In this document: positions 1-5,962 of the stretch, piece after piece
How the letters are laid out: every line of letters begins with the position of its first letter
Numbering within the stretch: position 1 is the stretch's first letter
From: an uncultured Aliiroseovarius sp.
GTDB lineage: Bacteria > Pseudomonadota > Alphaproteobacteria > Rhodobacterales > Rhodobacteraceae
Length of the DNA stretch: 5,962 nucleotides
Assembly: GCA_938023895.1 (NCBI GenBank)
Contig: CALJDH010000277.1
Location: 1 to 5,962, forward strand
Direction: 5' to 3'
Made by a program: the position numbers and the translations under genes
The notes under the pieces: model-generated
Told to the model about the DNA's origin: nothing
The model's database searches: none
Seen by the model: the letters and a program-made list of their open reading frames with translations, nothing else

Positions 1-1371
1 GCGTACTTGATGATAGGATCGCTCGGCGGTTTCGCCGAGGATGATCGCGACCGCCATAGGTAAAACGGGAAATCTAAACCGCAGGAACGTAAAGCCGACA
101 ATGCCAAGAACAATGGCGACCAGCACGTCGCCGAACTGTTCGGCAATGGCATAGACACCGCACAGGGCAAGGGCGATCACAAAGGGAACGATCAGGCGGG
201 TGTCGATCCGCGTCAAAACGATAAGCCCCCGCGAGAGCATCAACCCAAGCAGCGAGGCGCCAATCGCCGACAGTGTGACCGCAACGATCAGTCCGTAAAT
301 TGCGGTTGTCTCGTCCCGCAGCATCAACGGTCCTGGCTCAATCCCGTGCAGGACGAGGATGGATAGAAATACAGCGGACTCCGCGCTGCCCGGTATACCG
401 AACGCCAGCGTGGGGACCAGTGATCCGCCGTCTTTTGCGTTGTTGGCACTTTCGGGGGCGATGACGCCGACAATATTGCCGGTGCCAAAGGTTTCGGGCT
501 CGCGCGATACGGATTTGGCGGCAGAGTAAGCCAGTAACGAGGCTACCGTGCCTCCTACACCGGGCAATATGCCAATGACCGTTCCGATGAGGGATCCGCG
601 CAGCACGACGGGCCAGTGCCCAAAGGTCGATTTGATCCCCCGTTCCAGCCCCGAGAAGCCATGGGGCACGGTGTCAGAAGTCTGGTCAATCCTGCCATGC
701 ATCCCTGCCAGCCAGAACATTTGCGCAAGGACGAATAATCCCGTCAGGGCGGGAACCATGGGGATGCCATCCCACAGATAGGTGTTGCCGAAGGTGAACC
801 GCTCGTCGCCCGTAATGACATCAAAGCCTATGGTCGCCAGAAGCAGGCCAAACCCGGCCGAGATAAAGGCGCGCAGCAACCTGTCGCCCGAGGCTGCGGC
901 TATTGCGGCAAAGGCCAAAATGGCCAGTAAAAGCTGCTCGCCCGGGCCGAAGGCCAAAATGATTTGCTTGGAAAAGGGGATGATTGCGCACAGCGTCACC
1001 AGGCCGATCAGCCCCCCAAGGGTCGAGGCCGTGGCCGAGGCGCCAATCGCCTCGCCCGCGCGGCCCGCCTGCGCCATGGGGAAGCCGTCGAAGGTCGTGG
1101 CGGCGTTGGGTGCGGTTCCGGGCACTTTCAGAAGGATGGCCGAGATTGACCCACCGAACGATGTCGCCCCCATGATGCCGCCCGCAAGATAGATCGCATG
1201 CAGCGGTTCCATCACGTAGGTGAAGGGCAGGGCAAGTGCCAACGCGATCACGCCACCAAGCCCCGGAATGACACCGAAGACAAATCCGATGACGATCCCA
1301 AGGCTGATATAGATCACAGCGCCGACACTGGCGGTTGCCGCGAAGGCGTTAAGCAGGTTGTCGAACCCCAC
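1..1371 (-). CDS. tctA: TctA-family large membrane subunit of a tripartite tricarboxylate transporter (3' end cut by window edge)
   Basis: Large inner-membrane permease subunit of a TTT carboxylate uptake system, working with the TctB subunit and the TctC binding protein. The reading frame is open from a GTG at 1371 to the left edge, 457 codons without a stop. Family members are about 500 residues, so roughly 40-50 C-terminal residues lie outside. The family's two-fold internal repeat is visible: GVIPGLGG at residues 33-40 with GGSISAILLKVPG at 73-85 and FDGFPMAQAG at 94-103; then GILPGVGG at 267-274 with ESANNAKDGGSLVPTLAFGIPG at about 307-328. The protein is hydrophobic throughout. The GTG start is chosen because GGGAG lies 6 bases upstream and an in-frame TAG lies a short way further upstream. 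An ATG four bases upstream of the GTG is in another frame and stops after eight codons. Last gene of the visible operon. The family call is secure; the transported substrate is unknown. Confidence 0.95.
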   Translation of the reverse strand, partial: MGFDNLLNAFAATASVGAVIYISLGIVIGFVFGVIPGLGGVIALALALPFTYVMEPLHAIYLAGGIMGATSFGGSISAILLKVPGTAPNAATTFDGFPMAQAGRAGEAIGASATASTLGGLIGLVTLCAIIPFSKQIILAFGPGEQLLLAILAFAAIAAASGDRLLRAFISAGFGLLLATIGFDVITGDERFTFGNTYLWDGIPMVPALTGLFVLAQMFWLAGMHGRIDQTSDTVPHGFSGLERGIKSTFGHWPVVLRGSLIGTVIGILPGVGGTVASLLAYSAAKSVSREPETFGTGNIVGVIAPESANNAKDGGSLVPTLAFGIPGSAESAVFLSILVLHGIEPGPLMLRDETTAIYGLIVAVTLSAIGASLLGLMLSRGLIVLTRIDTRLIVPFVIALALCGVYAIAEQFGDVLVAIVLGIVGFTFLRFRFPVLPMAVAIILGETAERSYHQVR

Positions 1372-1442
1372 GCATAGCTCCCAACTTATCCGGCCGGCCG
1401 GTCTGAACTACACCAATTGGGCCGACCATGACTTTCTTCCCC
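1372..1442 (-). other. tctC-tctA intercistronic spacer with palindromes
   Basis: A 71-base gap between the tctC stop and the tctA start. It holds a perfect 12-base GC palindrome (CCGGCCGGCCGG, 1390-1401) and an 8-base palindrome (CCAATTGG, 1413-1420). In minus-strand RNA a GGTC/GACC pairing could close a larger loop around the second one. There is no U-tract, so this is not a classical terminator. Gaps with secondary structure after binding-protein genes often let the binding protein be made in excess over the permease; that role here is inference. Confidence 0.35.
1378..1382 (-). promoter_or_regulatory. Shine-Dalgarno of tctA
   Basis: GGGAG on the minus strand, 6 bases before the GTG at 1371. 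It decides the start in favour of this GTG over the out-of-frame ATG that overlaps the spacer. Confidence 0.6.
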
Positions 1443-2396
1443 TTACTGGAACGCGGATGCGAAACTCTGCATCACGCTGAACTGTTCAGTGATGACCTGA
1501 CCCGAAGTGTCGGCATCCAGATAGGTGACTGGACGTTTTGTCGAGGCAGACCAGTCGGCAATCGATTGGCTGGACGCTGCCGCTTGAAACGCGGCCTCCA
1601 ACTTTGCGGTGATTTCAGCCGGGGTGCCGGGTGGCGCGCCAATCATGCGCAGCTGTGCCAGCGAGGAAAGCTCGCCTTTTCCGATCTCGGTCGTTGATTG
1701 CACCCCATCAAGCAGAGGTTCTGCGGTAAAGGTCAGCCCAATGCGGATATCGCCGGAATCGAGGAATTTTCGGGCGGTATCTATGCTGGCGAGCATTCCA
1801 TCCACCTCGCCGCGAACAACAGCAAGGGTTGTTTCCGTCGACCCCTTGTAGCCGGGCACCACTGCATAGGGGCAGCCAAGGCTTTCCATCAGGATCACCG
1901 CGATGGTGTGGCTGGACGATCCAACCCCAGTTGTGGCCAGCTTGGCCGGTCGGTCCAGCGTGCATAGATCCTCGGCCGACGTCAGCCCGCCAGATGAAGA
2001 CAGCACAAGCGTGTAGGGTGATCGCGTCAGGTTCGATACCCAAGCAACATCGCGCAGTTCGATATCGGGCCATTTTCCGGTCACCCCTGCGATGACCATG
2101 CCGGGAATGTTGAACATGCCGATGGTGTATCCGTCGGGGTCAGATTTCATCATGGTCGCAATCCCACGACGCCCGCCAGCGCCGGGAACGTTCTCGACGA
2201 TGATATCTGTTCCCAAGGCTTTCTCTAGCTCGGGCGCAAACAGCCGCGCGAAAGTATCAAAGCCTCCGCCGGGGCTATAGGGGACGATCAGACGAACGGG
2301 TTTTTCGGGCCATTCAGCCTGAGCCGGGGTGCCGACCATTGCCATCACACTCGCCAAAAGCATCACCGCCCATGTCGCAAGCCTGTTCTTCAACAT
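1443..2396 (-). CDS. tctC: TctC/Bug-family periplasmic substrate-binding protein of the TTT system
   Basis: Exported solute receptor that binds a carboxylate in the periplasm and delivers it to TctA-TctB. With the start at 2396 the protein is 317 residues, normal for the family. Residues 1-27 form a Sec signal peptide: K3 and R5, a hydrophobic core, and an AQA cleavage site before EWPEKP. Family hallmarks follow: PVRLIVPYSPGGGFDTFAR just after cleavage (first ligand loop), VENVPGAGG then PDGYTIG, and YKGSTETTLAVVRGEVDGM in the second lobe. The frame can extend upstream to an ATG at 2426, but AAAGGA lies 8 bases before the 2396 ATG and the signal peptide begins properly there, so the shorter form is preferred. 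It follows tctB by 39 bases and precedes tctA by 71. Bug receptors bind many different carboxylates, so the ligand cannot be named. Confidence 0.95.
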   Translation of the reverse strand: MLKNRLATWAVMLLASVMAMVGTPAQAEWPEKPVRLIVPYSPGGGFDTFARLFAPELEKALGTDIIVENVPGAGGRRGIATMMKSDPDGYTIGMFNIPGMVIAGVTGKWPDIELRDVAWVSNLTRSPYTLVLSSSGGLTSAEDLCTLDRPAKLATTGVGSSSHTIAVILMESLGCPYAVVPGYKGSTETTLAVVRGEVDGMLASIDTARKFLDSGDIRIGLTFTAEPLLDGVQSTTEIGKGELSSLAQLRMIGAPPGTPAEITAKLEAAFQAAASSQSIADWSASTKRPVTYLDADTSGQVITEQFSVMQSFASAFQ

Positions 2397-2404
2397 GCAA
2401 TATT

Positions 2405-2410
2405 TCCTTT
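2405..2410 (-). promoter_or_regulatory. Shine-Dalgarno of tctC
   Basis: AAAGGA on the minus strand, 8 bases upstream of the ATG at 2396. The alternative ATG at 2426 has only a weak AGGC before it, so this site supports the shorter product. Confidence 0.6.
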
Positions 2411-2435
2411 TTTTGAATGTCATCATGGTGCCTGT

Positions 2436-2876
2436 TCAAAACATCATGCCTCGGTAGAGGGTGACCCCCAGACCCAGTTCGAAGAAACCAAACAGGACCA
2501 AAACGGCCACCACCGCGCTTAGAACGGCCGATGTAGGGTGGCGCCGTCCGATCCAGATGCCGTAGCCCCAAACAAACACCGCAATCGCCGCGAGAAGGCC
2601 GAACACCAAAGCAAGTACAGCCGCGCAGGCCGTTAGAAAAAGCGTGCTCCAGCCGGATTGCGGTGTATCAGATGGATCGGGTGGGGGAGTGTTCGCAGCC
2701 TGCTTGCGCGTGCCAAGGAAGATCTCTAGCAGGCACAGGCCAATCAACAGCATCGCAACGATCCCCGGCCATTGTCCCGAGGTCTCATTCAGACCAAGAG
2801 ACAGCACAGCGATCACGCAGGCAAATACACCTACCGAGATCGGCAGAAAGGCTCTTGGGATAGTCGGTTCTTTCAA
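2436..2876 (-). CDS. tctB: TctB-family small membrane subunit of the TTT system (5' end uncertain)
   Basis: Small, poorly conserved membrane subunit that partners TctA. From a TTG at 2876 it gives 146 residues with four hydrophobic stretches: about 11-29, 37-54, 78-108 and 117-138. A polar Pro/Asp-rich linker lies near 57-76. The end GFFELGLGVTLYRG fits the family's closing pattern (F-x-LG-x-LP-x-G type), and SGQWPGIVAMLLIGL fits the usual second-helix pattern (W/F-P, then a hydrophobic run). AAGAGG lies 6 bases before the TTG, so this start can work. The only open in-frame codons upstream contain no normal start and end at a TGA. A second possibility is that translation begins at the GTG at 3012 in another frame and crosses into this one near 2857-2859, giving about 191 residues (see the separate entry). 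The family call rests on context plus topology and is firm; the N-terminus is not. Confidence 0.85.
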   Translation of the reverse strand: MKEPTIPRAFLPISVGVFACVIAVLSLGLNETSGQWPGIVAMLLIGLCLLEIFLGTRKQAANTPPPDPSDTPQSGWSTLFLTACAAVLALVFGLLAAIAVFVWGYGIWIGRRHPTSAVLSAVVAVLVLFGFFELGLGVTLYRGMMF

Positions 2877-3012
2877 AATGTTCCTCTTGAGAGCAGTAGC
2901 GGCTTGTCACGAAATACACTCCCAGTACCATGAAAGCGCCAACAGCACCTATCTTGTCGGTCGATGCCTCTAAAGGCAAACGCAAACTGGCTGAAGAGCC
3001 CCGATGGATCAC
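2785..3012 (-). other. Upstream reading frame with strong ribosome site: candidate N-terminal part of tctB in another frame, or small membrane peptide
   Basis: A 75-codon frame starting with GTG at 3012. It overlaps the tctB frame for its last 92 bases, where it is simply a shadow of tctB. Its first 52 codons are outside any other gene. Residues 19-37 (DKIGAVGAFMVLGVYFVTS) look like a membrane helix, and GGGAGGG stands 7 bases before the GTG. If one base is skipped at the CCC of codon 52, the reading continues YPRAFLPISVG into the tctB frame, giving a protein of about 191 residues. Readings: a real frameshift mutation, a sequencing error, a programmed +1 shift, or an independent small peptide. 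Third-position GC in the first 50 codons is lower than in the neighbouring genes, which argues for caution. Confidence 0.45.
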
Positions 3013-3079
3013 TGACTTCCCTCCCGGTTTCTCGGAACGTGTAAAATGGTCGAGTCGCGAGTTCTAACGCATTGCCTAG
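3013..3079. promoter_or_regulatory. Divergent intergenic region between the TTT operon and the NRPS-like gene
   Basis: Both transcription units start outward from here, so their promoters and any shared operator should lie in or just beyond this stretch, possibly reaching 3112 if the NRPS-like gene starts at an internal ATG. It is more AT-rich than the flanking coding DNA. Visible elements are a TAAAAT at 3042-3047 (plus strand) without a convincing -35, a CGAGT direct repeat at 3051-3055 and 3058-3062, and the palindrome CCTAGG at 3075-3080. None matches a regulator site that I can name. The location is supported; the individual elements are not. Confidence 0.45.
3019..3025 (-). promoter_or_regulatory. 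Strong Shine-Dalgarno upstream of the GTG at 3012
   Basis: GGGAGGG on the minus strand with 7 bases to GTG at 3012. It is the best ribosome site in the window, yet it does not lead to the frame that carries the recognisable tctB sequence. This mismatch is the main reason to suspect an altered tctB 5' end. Confidence 0.55.
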
Positions 3080-5713
3080 GTGGAAAAACTCCTATTCATT
3101 TGCTGTATGAGCATGAACAGTCCCGCACGTATTGATCCTGATCGAACAACCCTTGGTCAGCTGATCCGTGATTGCGCAGCCCACCATCCCGATGCCCCCG
3201 CCTTGTTAACGCGGGAGGCGCCTGTGATGAGCTATGGGAAGCTCGTCGGGCAGATCCGGGACATTCGCGCGGTGTTGAACGATTTGGGCATTGGTCGGAC
3301 AAACCGCGTGGCACTTGTCTGTCACGAGGTTGCCGACGCGGTCGGTGCCTTCCTTGGGATTGTCGATACGGCGTCTGTCGCGCCCCTAAACCCGAAACTG
3401 TCGCCCTATGAATTCCGGGCCGCCCTGAATCGGATTCCGTTTGACGCTGTCATTGTACACGAAGACCTGCCCGAGGTGGCTGCACTGATCCGGTCGGAAG
3501 GGTATCCCGTGATCACCCTTTCCCCGGTCCCGAACGGCGTCACGGGCGAGGTTACCCTGTCAGGGCAGGTGATTGGGCCTTGCACCGCCCCCGGTGCCGT
3601 CCAGCCCGAAGACGAAGGCACCGTCCAAATGACGACCGGCACCACCGGCCAGCCGAAGGGGGCTATATCCACCCAAGCTGTCATGGCCGGGCGCGCTTTG
3701 GTGCAGGCCGCTGCCAAGGGCGAGGCGGCGCAGGCGGCGGGCATCCTGTTCTCGCCCCCCTATGTCTCGGCCCTGTTTAACCGTGCAGCCGGGGCGCTGG
3801 TCGCGGGTGGCGCATTGGTCTTGCCAAACGGCTTCGACCCCGACCGGGTGTTGCAGGACATGGTCGACTTCAAGGTAGGATGGGTGGCTGGGGGGCCGAC
3901 CTTCTTGCGTGAACTCGTCCGATTGGCCCTCGCGGATCCCGAGACCGCCAAACATATTGCACTGCATGTCGTCATCTCGTCCACGACCAAGCTGCCATTG
4001 CCTCTGCATAAACAGATTGAAGAAACCTTCGGCGTCCCCTGTCTGGAACAATATGCCTCGACGGAAACGGGGCTGATCACCATCTCGCCGCTTCCCCCGG
4101 CGCGCCGCATCCCAGGCAAAGTGGGCGTATCGCTGCACTATGCGCTTGAGGTCCATGACGACGAAGGCCACGCCCTTCCGCCCAACACGCTGGGTCAGAT
4201 CGCGGTGCGTGGCGCTAACCTGTTCTCGGAGTACTACAAAGACCCCGAGACGACCGCCGCATCCATTCGTAACGGGTGGTTCTACACCGGCGACATGGGG
4301 CAGCTGGACGAGGGTGGGCAGTTGGAGCTGGTCGGGCGCAAGAAAGAGTTGATCAATCGGGGCGGTGAAAAGATCTCGCCCTTCGAAATCGAGGAAGCGA
4401 TCCGCGCGCACCCGGCCGTGCAGGACAGCATTAGCTTTGCCATGCCCCACAGGACACTTGGCCAGGTTGCAGCGGCGGCGGTGGTACCAAAGCCCGGGCA
4501 GGACGTGACCGAGGATGATATCAAGGCGCATCTGCGTACGCGACTGGCCGCGTTCAAACTGCCGACCCCATTGTTCTTCGCCAACGATATTCCGCTGGGA
4601 AAGACCACCAAGCCGGACCGCATTGGTGCCCCCAAATATTATGGACTGCTGTCGGAGGCCGCCGACCCCGATCCGACCGTGCACCAGCTTCCGGCCCCAG
4701 AATCCGGGCTTGAGCGCACCATTGCTACGCTCTGGGCCGAATGCCTTGGCGTGGACACCATATCCCCCAGTGCCAATTTCATCGAAGCTGGCGGGGATTC
4801 CCTGCAGGCCATGCGGCTTTTGGGGGCGATCGAGGAGGTCACAGGGATCTGGCTTGCGACGGATGTGATTTTTGAACAGGGCGCAACGGTATCGGGGATG
4901 GCCGCAATGATCCGACAGAAGCGCGACGTCGCTGTCACGCCTCCGCCCCCGAAGCCTGCCCCGCGATGGACAGTGCAACGCATTGTGAAAGGGGTTCTGA
5001 GACGGCTGCGCGCCGCAGCCAAGAAACTCAGACCAGCCAATGACACCAAAGACGTTCGCCCGTTGCCCGATGGCGTGGCGTTCGAGGACATCGTGCAGCG
5101 TCTCAATCAGATGACACGGGACTGGCCGGGAACGCGCTTGTCTGACCGATTGCCAGTGTACGGGTTCAACCTGACTGGATCGCGCCCGGCTTTGGTTTGG
5201 TGCTTCAACGATACGCGCGAACCCGTTGCTTTGGCGGCGGGGTTGGATCCCGACCAACCCTTGATCGCGCTTCGCTCTTTGAACTTTGTCCTTGGTGACC
5301 AGTCGCGTCGGCAGGACTATATTGACGATCTGACCGATCTTTATCTCAGCTGCCTGAAAGACGCAGGCCAAACCAATCTTGGCGGGTTTGGCGGGAATTG
5401 CGGCGCGGGTCCGATTGCCGAACGAATGGTGCGGGTGTGGAACGATCAGAGCGACCATCCGGTCAGCCTGATCTTGCTGGAAGCAGAGCCTTTAGCGCCT
5501 TATGCGGGGCCACTTCACATGGTGTTCGGCCGCGAAAGTCATCGTTTCAATCCGTTCTTCACCCGAGATGATCCGGTCGCCGAATGGCAGAAGCTTCACG
5601 CAGCCCCCAGTTTCGACATCATCCCCGGTGACCACGGAGAGTATTTCGAGCCGGATACCGTAGGCGATTTGGCCCGCTCGATCGACGCGGCCCTGAGGGT
5701 GCGCGGGGCATAA
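3080..5713 (+). CDS. NRPS-like enzyme: acyl-CoA-synthetase-type adenylation domain, carrier (PCP) domain, and thioesterase-like domain
   Basis: Predicted cytoplasmic enzyme that adenylates a carboxylic acid, loads it on its own phosphopantetheine arm and releases or transfers it. Numbering is from GTG 3080 (877 residues). Adenylation domain, about 20-525: P-loop MTTGTTGQPKG (184-194), YASTETG (325-331), YTGDMG (402-407), hinge GRKKELINRGGEKISP (419-434), and IPLGKTTKPDRIG (504-516), where K511 aligns best with the catalytic lysine. Carrier domain, about 541-611: GGDS with Ser574 as the phosphopantetheine site. Linker: PPPPKPAPRW (621-630), then an Arg/Lys-rich helix to about 652. Alpha/beta-hydrolase domain, about 690-877: nucleophile elbow GGNCGAG with Cys774, acid candidate Glu801 and GDH with His852. 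No condensation domain is present. Start: a TAG precedes the GTG directly; ATGs at 3107 and 3113 are also possible and none has a good Shine-Dalgarno. Homology to acyl-CoA synthetases begins near residue 24, so the shorter forms are quite likely. Domain calls are firm; the substrate is unknown. Confidence 0.93.
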   Translation: MEKLLFICCMSMNSPARIDPDRTTLGQLIRDCAAHHPDAPALLTREAPVMSYGKLVGQIRDIRAVLNDLGIGRTNRVALVCHEVADAVGAFLGIVDTASVAPLNPKLSPYEFRAALNRIPFDAVIVHEDLPEVAALIRSEGYPVITLSPVPNGVTGEVTLSGQVIGPCTAPGAVQPEDEGTVQMTTGTTGQPKGAISTQAVMAGRALVQAAAKGEAAQAAGILFSPPYVSALFNRAAGALVAGGALVLPNGFDPDRVLQDMVDFKVGWVAGGPTFLRELVRLALADPETAKHIALHVVISSTTKLPLPLHKQIEETFGVPCLEQYASTETGLITISPLPPARRIPGKVGVSLHYALEVHDDEGHALPPNTLGQIAVRGANLFSEYYKDPETTAASIRNGWFYTGDMGQLDEGGQLELVGRKKELINRGGEKISPFEIEEAIRAHPAVQDSISFAMPHRTLGQVAAAAVVPKPGQDVTEDDIKAHLRTRLAAFKLPTPLFFANDIPLGKTTKPDRIGAPKYYGLLSEAADPDPTVHQLPAPESGLERTIATLWAECLGVDTISPSANFIEAGGDSLQAMRLLGAIEEVTGIWLATDVIFEQGATVSGMAAMIRQKRDVAVTPPPPKPAPRWTVQRIVKGVLRRLRAAAKKLRPANDTKDVRPLPDGVAFEDIVQRLNQMTRDWPGTRLSDRLPVYGFNLTGSRPALVWCFNDTREPVALAAGLDPDQPLIALRSLNFVLGDQSRRQDYIDDLTDLYLSCLKDAGQTNLGGFGGNCGAGPIAERMVRVWNDQSDHPVSLILLEAEPLAPYAGPLHMVFGRESHRFNPFFTRDDPVAEWQKLHAAPSFDIIPGDHGEYFEPDTVGDLARSIDAALRVRGA

Positions 5714-5720
5714 GACCTGC

Positions 5721-5962
5721 TTACTTTTTCTCAAACACGATGATCGCTTCACCAATGCGCACACCGTACCGCGATACGTAGGCGCGATTGAGCACGCGGT
5801 CATCACTCAGCATCCACATCCAGTCATCGAAATCGACACGCATCGTGCCCTTTCTGACAGGTAGATCAATGCGATAGGCCCAATTGAACGTATCACCATT
5901 CTCGCGACCAGCTGCGGTGCCAATCACACCCGGAGCGGTGCCTTGCCATGTGTCCTCGCCGG
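5721..5962 (-). CDS. DUF3833-family protein, C-terminal part (5' end beyond window)
   Basis: The last 80 codons of a minus-strand gene that enters from the right edge and ends with TAA at 5723-5721. The visible part matches the C-terminal signature of the DUF3833 family: a W-x-G-x-A-x-x-V-I-G-T-A-x-G stretch, NWAYRIDLPV, then VDFDDWMWMLSDDRVLNRAYVS, and YGVRIGEAIIVFEKK at the end. A GTG exists at 5927, but the family pattern continues upstream of it without a stop, so it is an internal codon and not the start. The family has no established biochemical function; its pattern suggests a small beta-rich fold, which is inference. It converges with the NRPS-like gene with 7 bases between stops, so it belongs to a different transcription unit. 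Family call fairly sure from pattern recognition. Confidence 0.85.
   Translation of the reverse strand, partial: GEDTWQGTAPGVIGTAAGRENGDTFNWAYRIDLPVRKGTMRVDFDDWMWMLSDDRVLNRAYVSRYGVRIGEAIIVFEKK

Noticed and set aside
548..1192. Two plus-strand open frames opposite tctA
   Set aside because: They are antisense shadows of the TctA frame, with Pro/Arg/Ala-rich translations and no recognisable family.
1428..2095. Several plus-strand open frames opposite tctC
   Set aside because: They are antisense to a gene with a signal peptide and clear Bug-family motifs; none has its own ribosome site or domain.
2397..2426. Extension of TctC to the ATG at 2426
   Set aside because: It adds ten charged residues before a normal signal peptide and has a weaker ribosome site than the 2396 start.
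2644..2973. Plus-strand frame across the tctB 5' region
   Set aside because: It is antisense to tctB and its upstream frame; the translation shows no family pattern.
3042..3062. TAAAAT as a -10 box and the CGAGT direct repeat as an operator
   Set aside because: There is no -35 element at proper spacing for the -10, and a five-base repeat can arise by chance. They are only mentioned in the intergenic entry.
3560..5458. A 632-codon open frame on the minus strand opposite the NRPS-like gene
   Set aside because: It lies wholly antisense to well-matched adenylation, carrier and hydrolase motifs. Its translation is low-complexity and rich in Arg, Gly, His and Gln, without any domain. Long antisense frames are expected in GC-rich genes.
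5713..5721. Terminator between the convergent genes
   Set aside because: Only seven bases separate the stops, and no GC-rich hairpin with a T-tract is visible at the junction.

Overview
The window looks like a chromosomal segment of a GC-rich alphaproteobacterium, probably of the Rhodobacterales (Roseobacter-like). This rests on the strong G/C bias at third codon positions, use of GTG and TTG starts, a Bug-type tripartite tricarboxylate transporter (TTT), and a DUF3833 gene. No rRNA, tRNA, insertion sequence, CRISPR array or phage gene was seen.

Layout: (1) Positions 1-3012, minus strand, hold a TTT uptake operon transcribed right to left in the order tctB (small membrane subunit), tctC (periplasmic binding protein), tctA (large membrane subunit). 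tctA runs off the left edge and lacks about 40-50 C-terminal residues. (2) Positions 3013-3079 (up to 3106/3112, depending on the start used) are a short divergent intergenic region that must carry the promoters for both directions. (3) Positions 3080-5713, plus strand, hold one large gene for a free-standing NRPS-like enzyme: acyl/carboxylate adenylation domain, phosphopantetheine carrier domain, proline/basic linker, and a compact C-terminal alpha/beta-hydrolase (thioesterase-like) domain. (4) Positions 5721-5962, minus strand, hold the C-terminal 80 codons of a DUF3833 protein, convergent with the NRPS-like gene and separated from it by only 7 bases.

How the parts may work together (inference): the transporter would bring a carboxylate across the inner membrane. 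The divergent enzyme activates a carboxylic acid as an acyl-adenylate, loads it on its own carrier domain and releases or transfers it with an unusual thioesterase. Sharing one regulatory region makes co-regulation plausible, but nothing in the sequence identifies the substrate.

The two most unusual signals are the terminal thioesterase-like domain, which has Cys instead of Ser as the apparent nucleophile, Glu in place of the usual acid Asp and almost no lid, and the 5' end of tctB. There, a GTG with a near-perfect Shine-Dalgarno opens a membrane-segment-like reading frame that leads into tctB only through a +1 frameshift.
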